A DNA stretch of 39,756 nt from Phelpsiimicrobium sp043802125 (GTDB taxonomy: Bacteria; Omnitrophota; Gorgyraeia; Velamenicoccales; Velamenicoccaceae), in the NCBI GenBank assembly GCA_043802125.1, contig JAZDLG010000040.1, forward strand, positions 1 to 39,756. The letters run 5' to 3'. Positions 8,654 to 14,942 of this stretch are shown piece by piece (position 1 is the stretch's first letter; the number at the start of each line of letters is the position of its first letter). The notes beneath the pieces were generated by a model. That model saw only the letters and a program-made list of their open reading frames with translations, did no database searches and was not told the origin of the DNA. Made by a program: the position numbers and the translations under genes.

Positions 8654-9963
8654 CACTTCACCGTCTGCTTTGCCCGGCTCACTGAGCCGGCAACCTCTGA
8701 CGTCACGTTATCCGTGGTCACGTTTACGAAATCACCCGGCTGGCCGGAAGCCGGGACATTTTCAAAACCATCCGGCGCTACGTTAGCCTGATGCACATAT
8801 TGCCTGTTTAAAGTATCTGTCCAAACAGCGTCTTCCTGCGTTGAGATAGCGCTGGTCGTCTCTGTCCTGTCTATGGATTCGCTCCTTTGCGTATTTTGTG
8901 TCATGTCGCTCTGCAAGCCCATGGCCATTTGTTTTACAGGATCAGACGGAGACCGTGCCCCTGAAAAGCTGAACAATGCCGGCACAATAGTCCCATTCCC
9001 TCTATATCCGCTTAAATATGGAAAGTTATAATTAGGGTTGATCTGCGTATACGGAGCGGTGACAACAGGTGACGGAGCCTCCCAATCTGCCGCATACCAG
9101 GCACCTCCCATTGTGCTATCATATGTTTTAACTGTCTGGTTTGGCGAATTAGTCAACAAATTGCAGACCGCTGTACAATCCGTGGTAGAGCCGGGTATCT
9201 TAGCCAACTCGCATTTTCTCGCGCAAAATGCCGGGTCTACCAACTGGCGCGCCTGTGAATAACAAGTATCATAATCAGAAATTTCTCCTGAGCACGCATC
9301 AATGATCCTGATTGCAGCATAGGCTTCGCTATCGCAAACAGTGGTAGTATTACCGTCCGCGTCTGTCACATCATGACTTGCCAGACAGGCCATATCAGCA
9401 TCAGAACTGCTCGTTGACACCCATGGGTCAGGGTCACCTATTAAACTGCCGGTTTTCAATGCAAGAAGAGAGCCATAGATCTGCTCATATTTATCTAAGT
9501 TTGCTTTTAACACCAAATATTCAACCCTAAAAGCAGCTGTCTTATAGATACGCCGCATCCATTCTTGTGTGCCAGTGGCCACATTGCCGTTTGTATCTAC
9601 GTTGCGGCTTGTCTGGATATCCATAACTGACCCTTGCAAAGAGTCCCCGTCAACAGGCTGGGCATGCATCATATAATCGCGCTGAACAGAAGCTGATGCC
9701 ACAACGGGCGCGGTGGAGCCTATGTCAAACATCGTAGAAGGATCCGGTATGGCGCGGTCCTCCATGACCATAGCAGAACCGGTGCCCCTGTCTTGGTCAG
9801 AAGCTATTTTTAAAGCGCGCCTGAAAGCTGTCATCTGGGCCTTCTGCTGAAAGTTATATTTAATGCCATAGGATAGCAATACGCCCAGCAACATAAGAAA
9901 AAATGCGCCGAACACAGCCAGCTCAACCAGGGCCTGTCCGTTATGGATTTGCAACAGTCTCAT
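8653..9963 (-). CDS. Large TadE-like pilus protein with Cys-rich middle
   Basis: This 436-residue protein starts with a short leader, NGQALVELAVFGAFFLMLLG, giving a prepilin site after Gly with Glu at +5, then a single membrane helix. The rest is predicted extracytoplasmic. It includes a cysteine-rich stretch (about residues 220-268, with FCARKCELA and CTAVCNLL) and a Thr/Asn/Val-rich tail. Typical TadE/TadF proteins have fewer than 250 residues, so this looks like a TadE helix bearing a large exported domain, possibly a tip or adhesive subunit (inference). A ribosome site AAGGA precedes the ATG. It overlaps the upstream pilin gene by 23 bases. Confidence 0.72.
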   Translation of the reverse strand: MRLLQIHNGQALVELAVFGAFFLMLLGVLLSYGIKYNFQQKAQMTAFRRALKIASDQDRGTGSAMVMEDRAIPDPSTMFDIGSTAPVVASASVQRDYMMHAQPVDGDSLQGSVMDIQTSRNVDTNGNVATGTQEWMRRIYKTAAFRVEYLVLKANLDKYEQIYGSLLALKTGSLIGDPDPWVSTSSSDADMACLASHDVTDADGNTTTVCDSEAYAAIRIIDACSGEISDYDTCYSQARQLVDPAFCARKCELAKIPGSTTDCTAVCNLLTNSPNQTVKTYDSTMGGAWYAADWEAPSPVVTAPYTQINPNYNFPYLSGYRGNGTIVPALFSFSGARSPSDPVKQMAMGLQSDMTQNTQRSESIDRTETTSAISTQEDAVWTDTLNRQYVHQANVAPDGFENVPASGQPGDFVNVTTDNVTSEVAGSVSRAKQTVK

Positions 9964-10321
9964 AGCCGTTCCTTATTGTGTTGTCGTAATGCGTTTCGAT
10001 CCTCGTGTCCGTGGTAGTGACATTCGTCCTTACAGGAGGTTCGCCGGTCCATGTCCCACCAGGAAAAACTATATAGCCGCCGCTCACTGTCTTTTCTTGA
10101 GTACTTGTATTCGTTGTTGTCGTTGCATTGCTCATGTGGTTTATAGTAAAACTTGAGCTCGTTGCTTGCGGGTCATACTGCTCGCCTATGCTGTCAACGC
10201 CGCTTCTCAAACGGCCCTGTATGCCGCGCTTTAAATAGACCTGCATTGCTATAAGAGCGCCTACAATAACTAATATAAGAACAGCCGTTTCCATGACTGA
10301 TTGGCCTCTTTTTAACGTCAT
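9941..10321 (-). CDS. Flp-like pilin with Thr-rich tail (126 aa)
   Basis: The leader MTLKRG is followed by QSVMETAVLILVIVGALIAM. The Glu at +5 is kept but the usual Tyr at +6 is Thr. The helix is followed by VYLKRGIQGRLR and SIGEQYDP, nearly identical to the pilin at 10733-11050. The tail is Thr/Asn-rich (TTTTNTSTQ), consistent with a surface-exposed, possibly glycosylated region. A ribosome site GAGGA lies before the ATG, and the upstream pilin ends 4 bases away. Confidence 0.82.
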   Translation of the reverse strand: MTLKRGQSVMETAVLILVIVGALIAMQVYLKRGIQGRLRSGVDSIGEQYDPQATSSSFTINHMSNATTTTNTSTQEKTVSGGYIVFPGGTWTGEPPVRTNVTTTDTRIETHYDNTIRNGYETVANP

Positions 10322-10325
10322 ATGA

Positions 10326-10712
10326 TCATTCCTCTGTGCGCGTTTCTGAAACTCCCTGCGACGTTGATACGGATTGATAATTATAATATCTTTCCTCTCC
10401 GATTTTATTGACCTGGGTCATATCGTTCGTAACTGTTGTCATGGTGGCATTGCTTGTTGTCTTCACAACTCCTGCTAAAGGCTCGCTGTGGCTCTGCGGG
10501 CCTATCTGGTCGGCTGACGCTTTTATGGCCGCCTGCAAGCCACGCCTTCCGTACATGTACATGAACAATAAAGCCGTAATTATCGCTGATATCAACACAG
10601 CGTATTCTATTACCTGCTGTCCTTTTGAGCTACGCCTACAGCAGAGCAATGCGGGCGCGCGGAGGGCGCGCGCCTTGGCATTGCTCTGTCTGTTTGCGTA
10701 GCTGTTTAACAT
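10326..10712 (-). CDS. Flp-like pilin whose leader contains an in-frame palindrome
   Basis: This 128-residue protein has pilin signature RSSKG followed by QQVIEYAVLISAIITALLF, then YGRRGLQAAI and DQIGPQ as in the sister pilins. The leader is about 31 residues (rich in Ala, Arg and Cys) where the neighbours have 6-12. The extra residues are encoded by a 76-base palindrome at 10628-10703, so the leader appears to have been extended by insertion of a repeat. Whether the long leader is still processed is not visible. ATG at 10712 is the only obvious start before the palindrome. Confidence 0.78.
   Translation of the reverse strand: MLNSYANRQSNAKARALRAPALLCCRRSSKGQQVIEYAVLISAIITALLFMYMYGRRGLQAAIKASADQIGPQSHSEPLAGVVKTTSNATMTTVTNDMTQVNKIGEERYYNYQSVSTSQGVSETRTEE
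10628..10703. repeat. 76-bp palindrome inside a pilin leader
   Basis: Outer arms AGCTACGC/GCGTAGCT, middle arms AGAGCAATGC/GCATTGCTCT and inner arms GCGCGC pair in nested order around a four- to five-base centre. The element is in frame with the pilin gene and codes for its Ala/Arg/Cys-rich leader. It is much more GC-rich than the flanks. Confidence 0.75.
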
Positions 10713-10732
10713 GGCTTTTGCCTGTCCTAAAA

Positions 10733-11050
10733 CTACCTTCCCCAGTACTCGTTTGCAGCTGCCATTACGTTCTCTGTGCCGGATACGTTCTGGAACTGAT
10801 TTAATATCTGCGTCGTTGTAGAATACGCATCCGCTATTTCCCGCGTGTCTGACATTGTTCGCGTCACGCGGTTAGAAACGGTGTAACCCGGTGAAAACTG
10901 CTCTCCTATTTGGTCAGAAGATTCTCTCATGCGGCCCTGGATACCACGCTTTAAATATACCTGCATGGCGATAAGAGCCGCGATTATGACCACTATTAAA
11001 ACCGCGTACTCAAGAGTGCTCTGACCTCTTTTACTAAAACACTTACGCAT
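10733..11050 (-). CDS. Flp-like pilin (105 aa)
   Basis: A canonical class III prepilin: basic leader MRKCFSKRG, then QSTLEYAVLIVVIIAALIAM with Glu +5 and Tyr +6. After the helix come VYLKRGIQGRMR and DQIGEQFSP, shared with the pilin at 9941-10321. The remaining region is polar, ending NEYWGR. It has the strongest ribosome site of the group (AAAGGAGGTGAAAATAG-ATG), so it may be one of the abundant subunits. It is separated from the upstream pilin by 63 bases. Confidence 0.85.
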   Translation of the reverse strand: MRKCFSKRGQSTLEYAVLIVVIIAALIAMQVYLKRGIQGRMRESSDQIGEQFSPGYTVSNRVTRTMSDTREIADAYSTTTQILNQFQNVSGTENVMAAANEYWGR

Positions 11051-11113
11051 CTATTTTCACCTCCTTTAAAAAAGTGAGGCTTAATGTTGACTTTAGCCTC
11101 TTTGTCTGACCGC

Positions 11114-11467
11114 CTAGTTACCCAGCATATAGTTAGCGTATGTCTGGTTTCCTGTCCTCTGCGTCGCTTCGCTGATAGCATCCTTGACAACGCCGCCGCC
11201 TGCCTGCAACTGTTGGCTCGTCATGCCGTTCTGAGTCGTTTCAAAATTAGTCTGCATGTAATACGGCTCATACTGGCTCTGATTGAACAAACCATTGCCT
11301 GCGTCGTCATCCGCTGTCCTGGTAAAATCAACAGCATCTTTGACCCTGGCCTGCATACCGCGCCTGATATATATCTGCATAGCGATTGCCGCTGCCACGA
11401 TAACGCCGATAAGGATAGCGTATTCAGCTGTATTCTGGCCTCTCTTCGCGTTTAACCATCTAAACAT
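11114..11467 (-). CDS. Flp-like pilin (117 aa)
   Basis: The leader MFRWLNAKRG is followed by QNTAEYAILIGVIVAAAIAM, with Glu +5 and Tyr +6. IYIRRGMQARVK follows the helix and SQYEPYY occurs further on, as in the sister pilins. The tail is Gln/Gly/Asn-rich. I choose ATG 11467 because GAGGAGG sits 11 bases upstream; a GTG at 11479 directly abuts that site and is less likely. Confidence 0.83.
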   Translation of the reverse strand: MFRWLNAKRGQNTAEYAILIGVIVAAAIAMQIYIRRGMQARVKDAVDFTRTADDDAGNGLFNQSQYEPYYMQTNFETTQNGMTSQQLQAGGGVVKDAISEATQRTGNQTYANYMLGN

Positions 11468-11511
11468 TCTATTTAACACCTCCTCTCGCCAAAAAATTTT
11501 GGCGTTTATGG

Positions 11512-11787
11512 CTATATAGCAAGCGTGCCGGCTCCTGCTCCTGCGCCTGCTGCCGCTCCGGCTGCCGCGCCTCCTGTAGCGCCGCCCGTAAGGTTCAAAC
11601 CTCCGCCTATGGCATTAGTGAACAGCGTTCCGCTCGCGTTCAACGTTGTCCCTGCGTCGCGGTACACTTTGTTGACAGACGGTTTGATGAACTGCGCGGC
11701 TGCAAAAAGGATAGCCGCCACTATTGCCGTCAACACTATTACATATTCCAACGTGCTCTGACCGACCTTACTGAACACTTTCTTCAT
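11512..11787 (-). CDS. Flp-like pilin, FIKP subtype with Gly/Ala tail (91 aa)
   Basis: The leader MKKVFSKVG is followed by QSTLEYVIVLTAIVAAILFA. After the helix the motif is QFIKPSVNKVY, unlike the RRGIQ motif of most other pilins but like the pilin at 11825-11998. The C-terminus is almost pure Gly/Ala/Thr (GGATGGAAAGAAAGAGAGAG), an unusual low-complexity tail. The start at 11787 has a GAGGGGG-type ribosome site; an upstream ATG at 11862 overlaps the previous pilin gene. Confidence 0.82.
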   Translation of the reverse strand: MKKVFSKVGQSTLEYVIVLTAIVAAILFAAAQFIKPSVNKVYRDAGTTLNASGTLFTNAIGGGLNLTGGATGGAAAGAAAGAGAGAGTLAI

Positions 11788-11824
11788 CTGTTTTCCACCC
11801 CCTCTCTCCCTCCGGAATATTTCA

Positions 11825-11998
11825 TTAAAAATTGTTTTCCACCCTGTTCGTCGCGTTATCAATGACCTTGGCTGTCGTATTAAAAAATCTGTTCAAAGCC
11901 GGCTTGATAAAAACAGCTGAGGCGTAGATGATCACTGCCACTATCACCGTGAACATAACCGCGTATTCAACTATCATCTGGCCCTTTTTATTTCTCAT
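11825..11998 (-). CDS. Short Flp-like pilin, FIKP subtype (57 aa)
   Basis: This 58-codon gene has leader MRNKKG then QMIVEYAVMFTVIVAVIIYA, Glu at +5 and Tyr at +6. After the helix comes VFIKPALNRFFN, matching the FIKP motif of the pilin at 11512-11787, and the protein ends NRVENNF. A very good ribosome site (AAGGAGAGGAA-ATG) supports it. Its length is close to that of classic Flp1 pilins (50-80 residues), so it is a candidate major subunit. Confidence 0.83.
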   Translation of the reverse strand: MRNKKGQMIVEYAVMFTVIVAVIIYASAVFIKPALNRFFNTTAKVIDNATNRVENNF

Positions 11999-12034
11999 TT
12001 CCTCTCCTTTTTGGTGCTCAAGACCCCTTAGTGC

Positions 12035-12241
12035 TCAAATACAGTATGGCGGACAAACTGGTCCCGTTGTTGTAGACGTATTCCCTTTTGCCTTTGCAGC
12101 GATCTTCTCTTCAATTTGATAAAGCTGGCCTTGAATAGCCCGCCTCACATAAACAGTCATGGTTATAAAAGCCGCGCTGACAATAGCAAGTAAAATGGCG
12201 TATTCCAAAACTGACTGTCCTGCGCTTAACCATCTCCTCAT
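12035..12241 (-). CDS. Flp-like pilin with C-terminal Cys pair (68 aa)
   Basis: The leader MRRWLSAG is followed by QSVLEYAILLAIVSAAFITM with Glu +5 and Tyr +6, then VYVRRAIQGQLY. The tail ends with VCPPYCI, two cysteines that could form a disulfide like that of some type IV pilins. A ribosome site AGGAG lies before the ATG. It starts 8 bases after the stop of the preceding pilin. Confidence 0.83.
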   Translation of the reverse strand: MRRWLSAGQSVLEYAILLAIVSAAFITMTVYVRRAIQGQLYQIEEKIAAKAKGNTSTTTGPVCPPYCI

Positions 12242-12249
12242 GGGCTCTC

Positions 12250-12402
12250 CTAACGCACCGCTTCATTCACCCTGTCCTGCACAGAAAGTAGTTTTGCCTG
12301 CACGGATCTATGCATGTATGCTGACATAGTAAGAAAAACAACGCATAAAGCAGACAACAAGATCGCGTATTCCAAAACTGACTGTCCTGTTTTTTTATTC
12401 AT
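12250..12402 (-). CDS. Short Flp-like pilin (50 aa)
   Basis: The leader MNKKTG is followed by QSVLEYAILLSALCVVFLTM, Glu +5 and Tyr +6, then AYMHRSVQAKLL. I use ATG 12402 because AGGA lies upstream and it starts one base after the previous stop; an ATG at 12435 would overlap that gene. It is the shortest pilin here and within the size range of Flp1. Confidence 0.8.
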   Translation of the reverse strand: MNKKTGQSVLEYAILLSALCVVFLTMSAYMHRSVQAKLLSVQDRVNEAVR

Positions 12403-12403
12403 T

Positions 12404-12586
12404 TTACGGTCCTGGATTTGGCGCCATTGCTTCAAAAGCTGAGTTTCTAAATCTGTCGGTTGTTATCTGGACTTTGCCAAACAAAACCGAACCCCCGATA
12501 ATTGTAAGAGCAGCTAATAGAACAAGTAAAATAAAATACTCCACTACTGCCTGCCCTGAGCTTTTTAAAAACTTTTTTAATCTCAT
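12404..12586 (-). CDS. First Flp-like pilin of the operon (60 aa)
   Basis: The leader MRLKKFLKSSG is followed by QAVVEYFILLVLLAALTIIG with Glu +5 and Tyr +6. After the helix come VLFGKVQITTDRFRN and a Pro-rich end (APNPGP). The RRGIQ motif is absent. ATG 12586 has AGG seven bases upstream. This is the promoter-proximal gene, lying just downstream of the attenuator-like hairpin, so its expression is exposed to that control. Confidence 0.8.
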   Translation of the reverse strand: MRLKKFLKSSGQAVVEYFILLVLLAALTIIGGSVLFGKVQITTDRFRNSAFEAMAPNPGP

Positions 12587-12599
12587 TATTAACCTCATC

Positions 12600-12656
12600 A
12601 AAAAAATACCGGATCGCCTTTTGTCAATTGTTGAGATCGGCAAAGGACGATCCGGT
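12600..12656 (-). terminator. Attenuator-like intrinsic terminator in the pilin leader
   Basis: On the minus strand the arms ACCGGATCG and CGATCCGGT pair, extended inward by CCTTTG with CAAAAGG, and the stem is followed by A then seven T. It lies between the promoter at 12755-12784 and the first pilin ATG (12586), so read-through must be regulated or partial. A second small hairpin (GGATC-tatct-GATCC, 12716-12730) lies earlier in the leader. Confidence 0.7.
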
Positions 12657-12754
12657 CAAAATACAATATCGAAATCTTTTGTTTACCGTGGCGTATCTCA
12701 TCCGATTTTTTTACTGGATCTATCTGATCCGATACCGACTTTTGTCGCACAAGA

Positions 12755-12784
12755 AATATATCATATATTATATATATATGTCAA
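12755..12784 (-). promoter_or_regulatory. Predicted sigma-70 promoter of the pilin operon
   Basis: The -35 is a perfect TTGACA (12784-12779) and the -10 is TATATT (12760-12755) with an 18-base, purely A/T/G spacer. It would give an untranslated leader of about 160 bases that contains the terminator-like hairpin. Confidence 0.7.
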
Positions 12785-12832
12785 CAAAAAGTTTTGTTAA
12801 AAAGGTAGCGTTTTCTTTTGCAATTAAAGAGG

Positions 12833-14395
12833 TTATGGAGATATGATGATACGGAGTTGCCTGCCTGAGCTATCGTGAATATTGGCCTCGTTGAACTTCG
12901 CAGACGCAAAAGAAATCAGCTCTTTTTCTTCTAACATATTGATATTCAATAAGTTAAATAAAACATCTCCTGCCATATCCCTTTTTATGATGCCGCGCTG
13001 CTTATAAAACAGCTCTCTCATCTTAAGCAGGCTCCAAGATGCGCACGCTTCCGGGAAAAAACTTCTTTTAACAAAATCATCCAATATCTCCACGAAAATC
13101 AAGAACCACGCGTCCTGATCATTTGTCTCGTTTATTTTCTTGGCGTTGGCTAACATTTTTTCCGAAGAGATAAAGTCTTCAAGATAGATAGGCGCTTTAG
13201 CGGCTCTTAAAAATAGCTTGTGCCCGACGACAACATCCGGCCAGTGGCGCAAATATCGTTCAACGACACGCGCTGCGTTCCAGCTTTCAGAATCTAAGTT
13301 AGTAAAAATGCCAAGCTTGGCCGGGCCGTCTTTGGTACTTTTTATGACAATGAGCCTTAACATAACATCAATATTTTGAGCATGTTGCACAAATCTTATC
13401 CTGTCCTCGCTCAAATAAAATTTCTGGCCAATAACCTCAATAAAAATTCCCGATGCAGTCTTGAGCTTTTCAAGATCCGCGATAGGTTTATACTGCCATG
13501 GCCAGATACCGATAATAAAATTGCGTCTTCCGGGAACCACAAACGGGACTTCTTTTATTATAACTCCTTGTGGTGAAATGAGTTCTATCTTTCTTATCCT
13601 CTTTTGGCTTGAAGAACCGTCTATGCTAAAAATAAAGTCTGATATCTCCTCTCCTATCATAGTTTCAGGAAATGCGTTAAAAACAACAAAAGGCTCGGAT
13701 CCAAAAATTGTAGTATTTACATAACTATTTGCAATATCAATTGTTGTACAAAAATCAATAGGTATTTTGGCATCTCTCCAGACGCTTTTGAGCTGGCCGT
13801 CTAACATATAAAACGTATTGTCTGCCAGATAAATTTTCAAATAATGGACATCCTGCAAAACATGCGATATTTCGCTAACTAATTGAGAGCCAATTAGTTG
13901 TGTAACTTTAATGGTGTCAACATACTGTTTCAACAGGCCCTTATTAGCTTTTCTGCCGGTAATAAACCAAAGGTCATTTTTGTTGTAATTCGCTATTTTT
14001 GATAGCGACACATTATAAACAGCCCGGGCCATGATCCAGGCCTCGCTGATCGCCTCTAATGTGTCCCATTTCATGCGTATAGACGGCGCCAGTTTACGCA
14101 AAGTAGTAGCCAAAATCCTTGAAAAACCCAATAAATAATTTGCTCCCAAGAGGAACGCATAACCCGCGCCGTCAGCTTCCCCGCTAGGCCTATAGATGTT
14201 AGCGACATTACGGCCGACCGGGCTGCTTAATCTTGCCTCTTTTATGATTGAATTAACGCTTGATTTTGATATTGTTATCTTGAACTTGTTGCTAGCTTCA
14301 TCTGAGACGGTTCTACAGCTGATATTGCTGTTCCTTCTCTTTCTTGAAAGCACATAATTTCTTACGTCCTGAGTTATTTTTGATATTCTGGACAT
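12833..14395 (-). CDS. Uncharacterised protein with N-terminal helix-turn-helix and transposase-like features
   Basis: This 520-residue protein matches no family I can name with confidence. Residues about 1-60 look like a helix-turn-helix (SCRTVSDEASNKFKITISKSS), of the kind at the N-terminus of many transposases. In the middle LADNTFYMLDGQLKSVW, and later GIFTNLDSESWNAARVVERY followed by LRHWP, recall the DDE core of IS4/IS1634-type transposases, but the second catalytic acid and the RWxxE end are not clear. I see no terminal inverted repeats framing it. The base composition is AT-rich compared with the pilus genes. It lies immediately upstream of the pilin promoter on the same strand. It may be a domesticated transposase serving as a regulator, or a decayed insertion element; both are inference. 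Confidence 0.6.
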   Translation of the reverse strand: MSRISKITQDVRNYVLSRKRRNSNISCRTVSDEASNKFKITISKSSVNSIIKEARLSSPVGRNVANIYRPSGEADGAGYAFLLGANYLLGFSRILATTLRKLAPSIRMKWDTLEAISEAWIMARAVYNVSLSKIANYNKNDLWFITGRKANKGLLKQYVDTIKVTQLIGSQLVSEISHVLQDVHYLKIYLADNTFYMLDGQLKSVWRDAKIPIDFCTTIDIANSYVNTTIFGSEPFVVFNAFPETMIGEEISDFIFSIDGSSSQKRIRKIELISPQGVIIKEVPFVVPGRRNFIIGIWPWQYKPIADLEKLKTASGIFIEVIGQKFYLSEDRIRFVQHAQNIDVMLRLIVIKSTKDGPAKLGIFTNLDSESWNAARVVERYLRHWPDVVVGHKLFLRAAKAPIYLEDFISSEKMLANAKKINETNDQDAWFLIFVEILDDFVKRSFFPEACASWSLLKMRELFYKQRGIIKRDMAGDVLFNLLNINMLEEKELISFASAKFNEANIHDSSGRQLRIIISP

Positions 14396-14433
14396 TATTT
14401 TTTTATAAGTTGAATTATGTTAAATAATTACAA

Positions 14434-14463
14434 CTATTAATATACTTTATTGGACATTAATAG
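14434..14463. promoter_or_regulatory. AT-rich palindrome upstream of the helix-turn-helix gene
   Basis: Perfect 8-base arms CTATTAAT/ATTAATAG flank a 14-base centre. It lies between the DUF192 stop (14465) and the helix-turn-helix gene start (14395). It could be an operator for that gene or a weak terminator of the DUF192 gene. I cannot tell which. Confidence 0.4.
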
Positions 14464-14464
14464 T

Positions 14465-14821
14465 TTAGCATATTTCTATTAAATTGCCAATTTTTATTGT
14501 TGTTTTTGCTATTTTTCCTGCCTGGAGTTCCAATACCATGAAACAGCCTATCATACAACCAGATAGTCTCCATGGCTTCAAAGAATGTGCAATTTTGACG
14601 ATATTGCCTTCTTTGGATAGGAATAGGACATCAATGGGAAACTTCATAAAAAAAGTGTGGATGGAGTTGCAGGGTTTGATAAGCAGGGCTTCATTTTCGT
14701 TTAAGCTGTGCCTGTCTAAGAGCCCAATTGACCGGCTCTTAAAATCCTGGGCAATTCTGACCTTGTCAGCTATGACCTCGCCTGTTGTAGTATTGACCGC
14801 TTTGTAGAACTTAACTGCCAT
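14465..14821 (-). CDS. DUF192 family protein
   Basis: This 118-residue protein has the DUF192 pattern: RSIGLLDRHSL, EALLIKPCNSIHTFFMKFPI, DVLFLSKEGNIVKI and a C-terminal VLELQAGK. The biochemical role of the family is not established. Members are often secreted, but this one has no signal peptide, so it appears cytoplasmic. I take ATG 14821 (AAGG eight bases upstream) over the GTG at 14830. It has its own promoter with a 5' hairpin leader, divergent from the radical SAM gene. Confidence 0.85.
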   Translation of the reverse strand: MAVKFYKAVNTTTGEVIADKVRIAQDFKSRSIGLLDRHSLNENEALLIKPCNSIHTFFMKFPIDVLFLSKEGNIVKIAHSLKPWRLSGCMIGCFMVLELQAGKIAKTTIKIGNLIEIC

Positions 14822-14840
14822 GGTTGCCACCTTTCTGTTG

Positions 14841-14886
14841 ACACCCCGCCATAATGGAGTGGCGGGTGTGCCGCTTTCTGCGGCAC
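14841..14886 (-). repeat. Two hairpins in the 5' leader of the DUF192 mRNA
   Basis: The first hairpin pairs ACACCCCGCC (14841-14850) with GGCGGGTGT, with one bulged C. The second is a perfect GTGCCGC-tttct-GCGGCAC (14868-14886). On the minus strand the second hairpin begins right after the predicted -10, so the transcript would start with a stem-loop. Confidence 0.6.
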
Positions 14887-14916
14887 ATTATACCAAAATG
14901 CTTATTGAGTAATCAA
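14887..14916 (-). promoter_or_regulatory. Predicted promoter of the DUF192 gene
   Basis: On the minus strand the -35 is TTGATT (14916-14911) and the -10 is a perfect TATAAT (14892-14887), with an 18-base spacer. It overlaps the divergent promoter of the radical SAM gene. Confidence 0.7.
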
Positions 14917-14933
14917 TACGTTTGAGATATACT
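14905..14933 (+). promoter_or_regulatory. Predicted promoter of the first radical SAM gene (probably leaderless)
   Basis: The -35 is TTGAGT (14905-14910) and the -10 is TATACT (14928-14933), with a 17-base spacer. The -10 ends nine bases before the ATG at 14943, so the transcript should start at or within about 3 bases of the start codon. No ribosome site is present. Confidence 0.7.
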
Positions 14934-14942
14934 TTATTAAAT

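Noticed and set aside
12586..12750. c-di-GMP (GEMM) riboswitch in the pilin leader
   Set aside because: An attractive idea for a pilus operon, but I could not find the conserved GEMM core or tetraloop-receptor sequences. Only the terminator is supported.
12830..14470. Complete insertion sequence around the helix-turn-helix gene
   Set aside because: No terminal inverted repeats or target-site duplication could be seen at plausible ends; the palindrome at 14434-14463 is not repeated at the other end.
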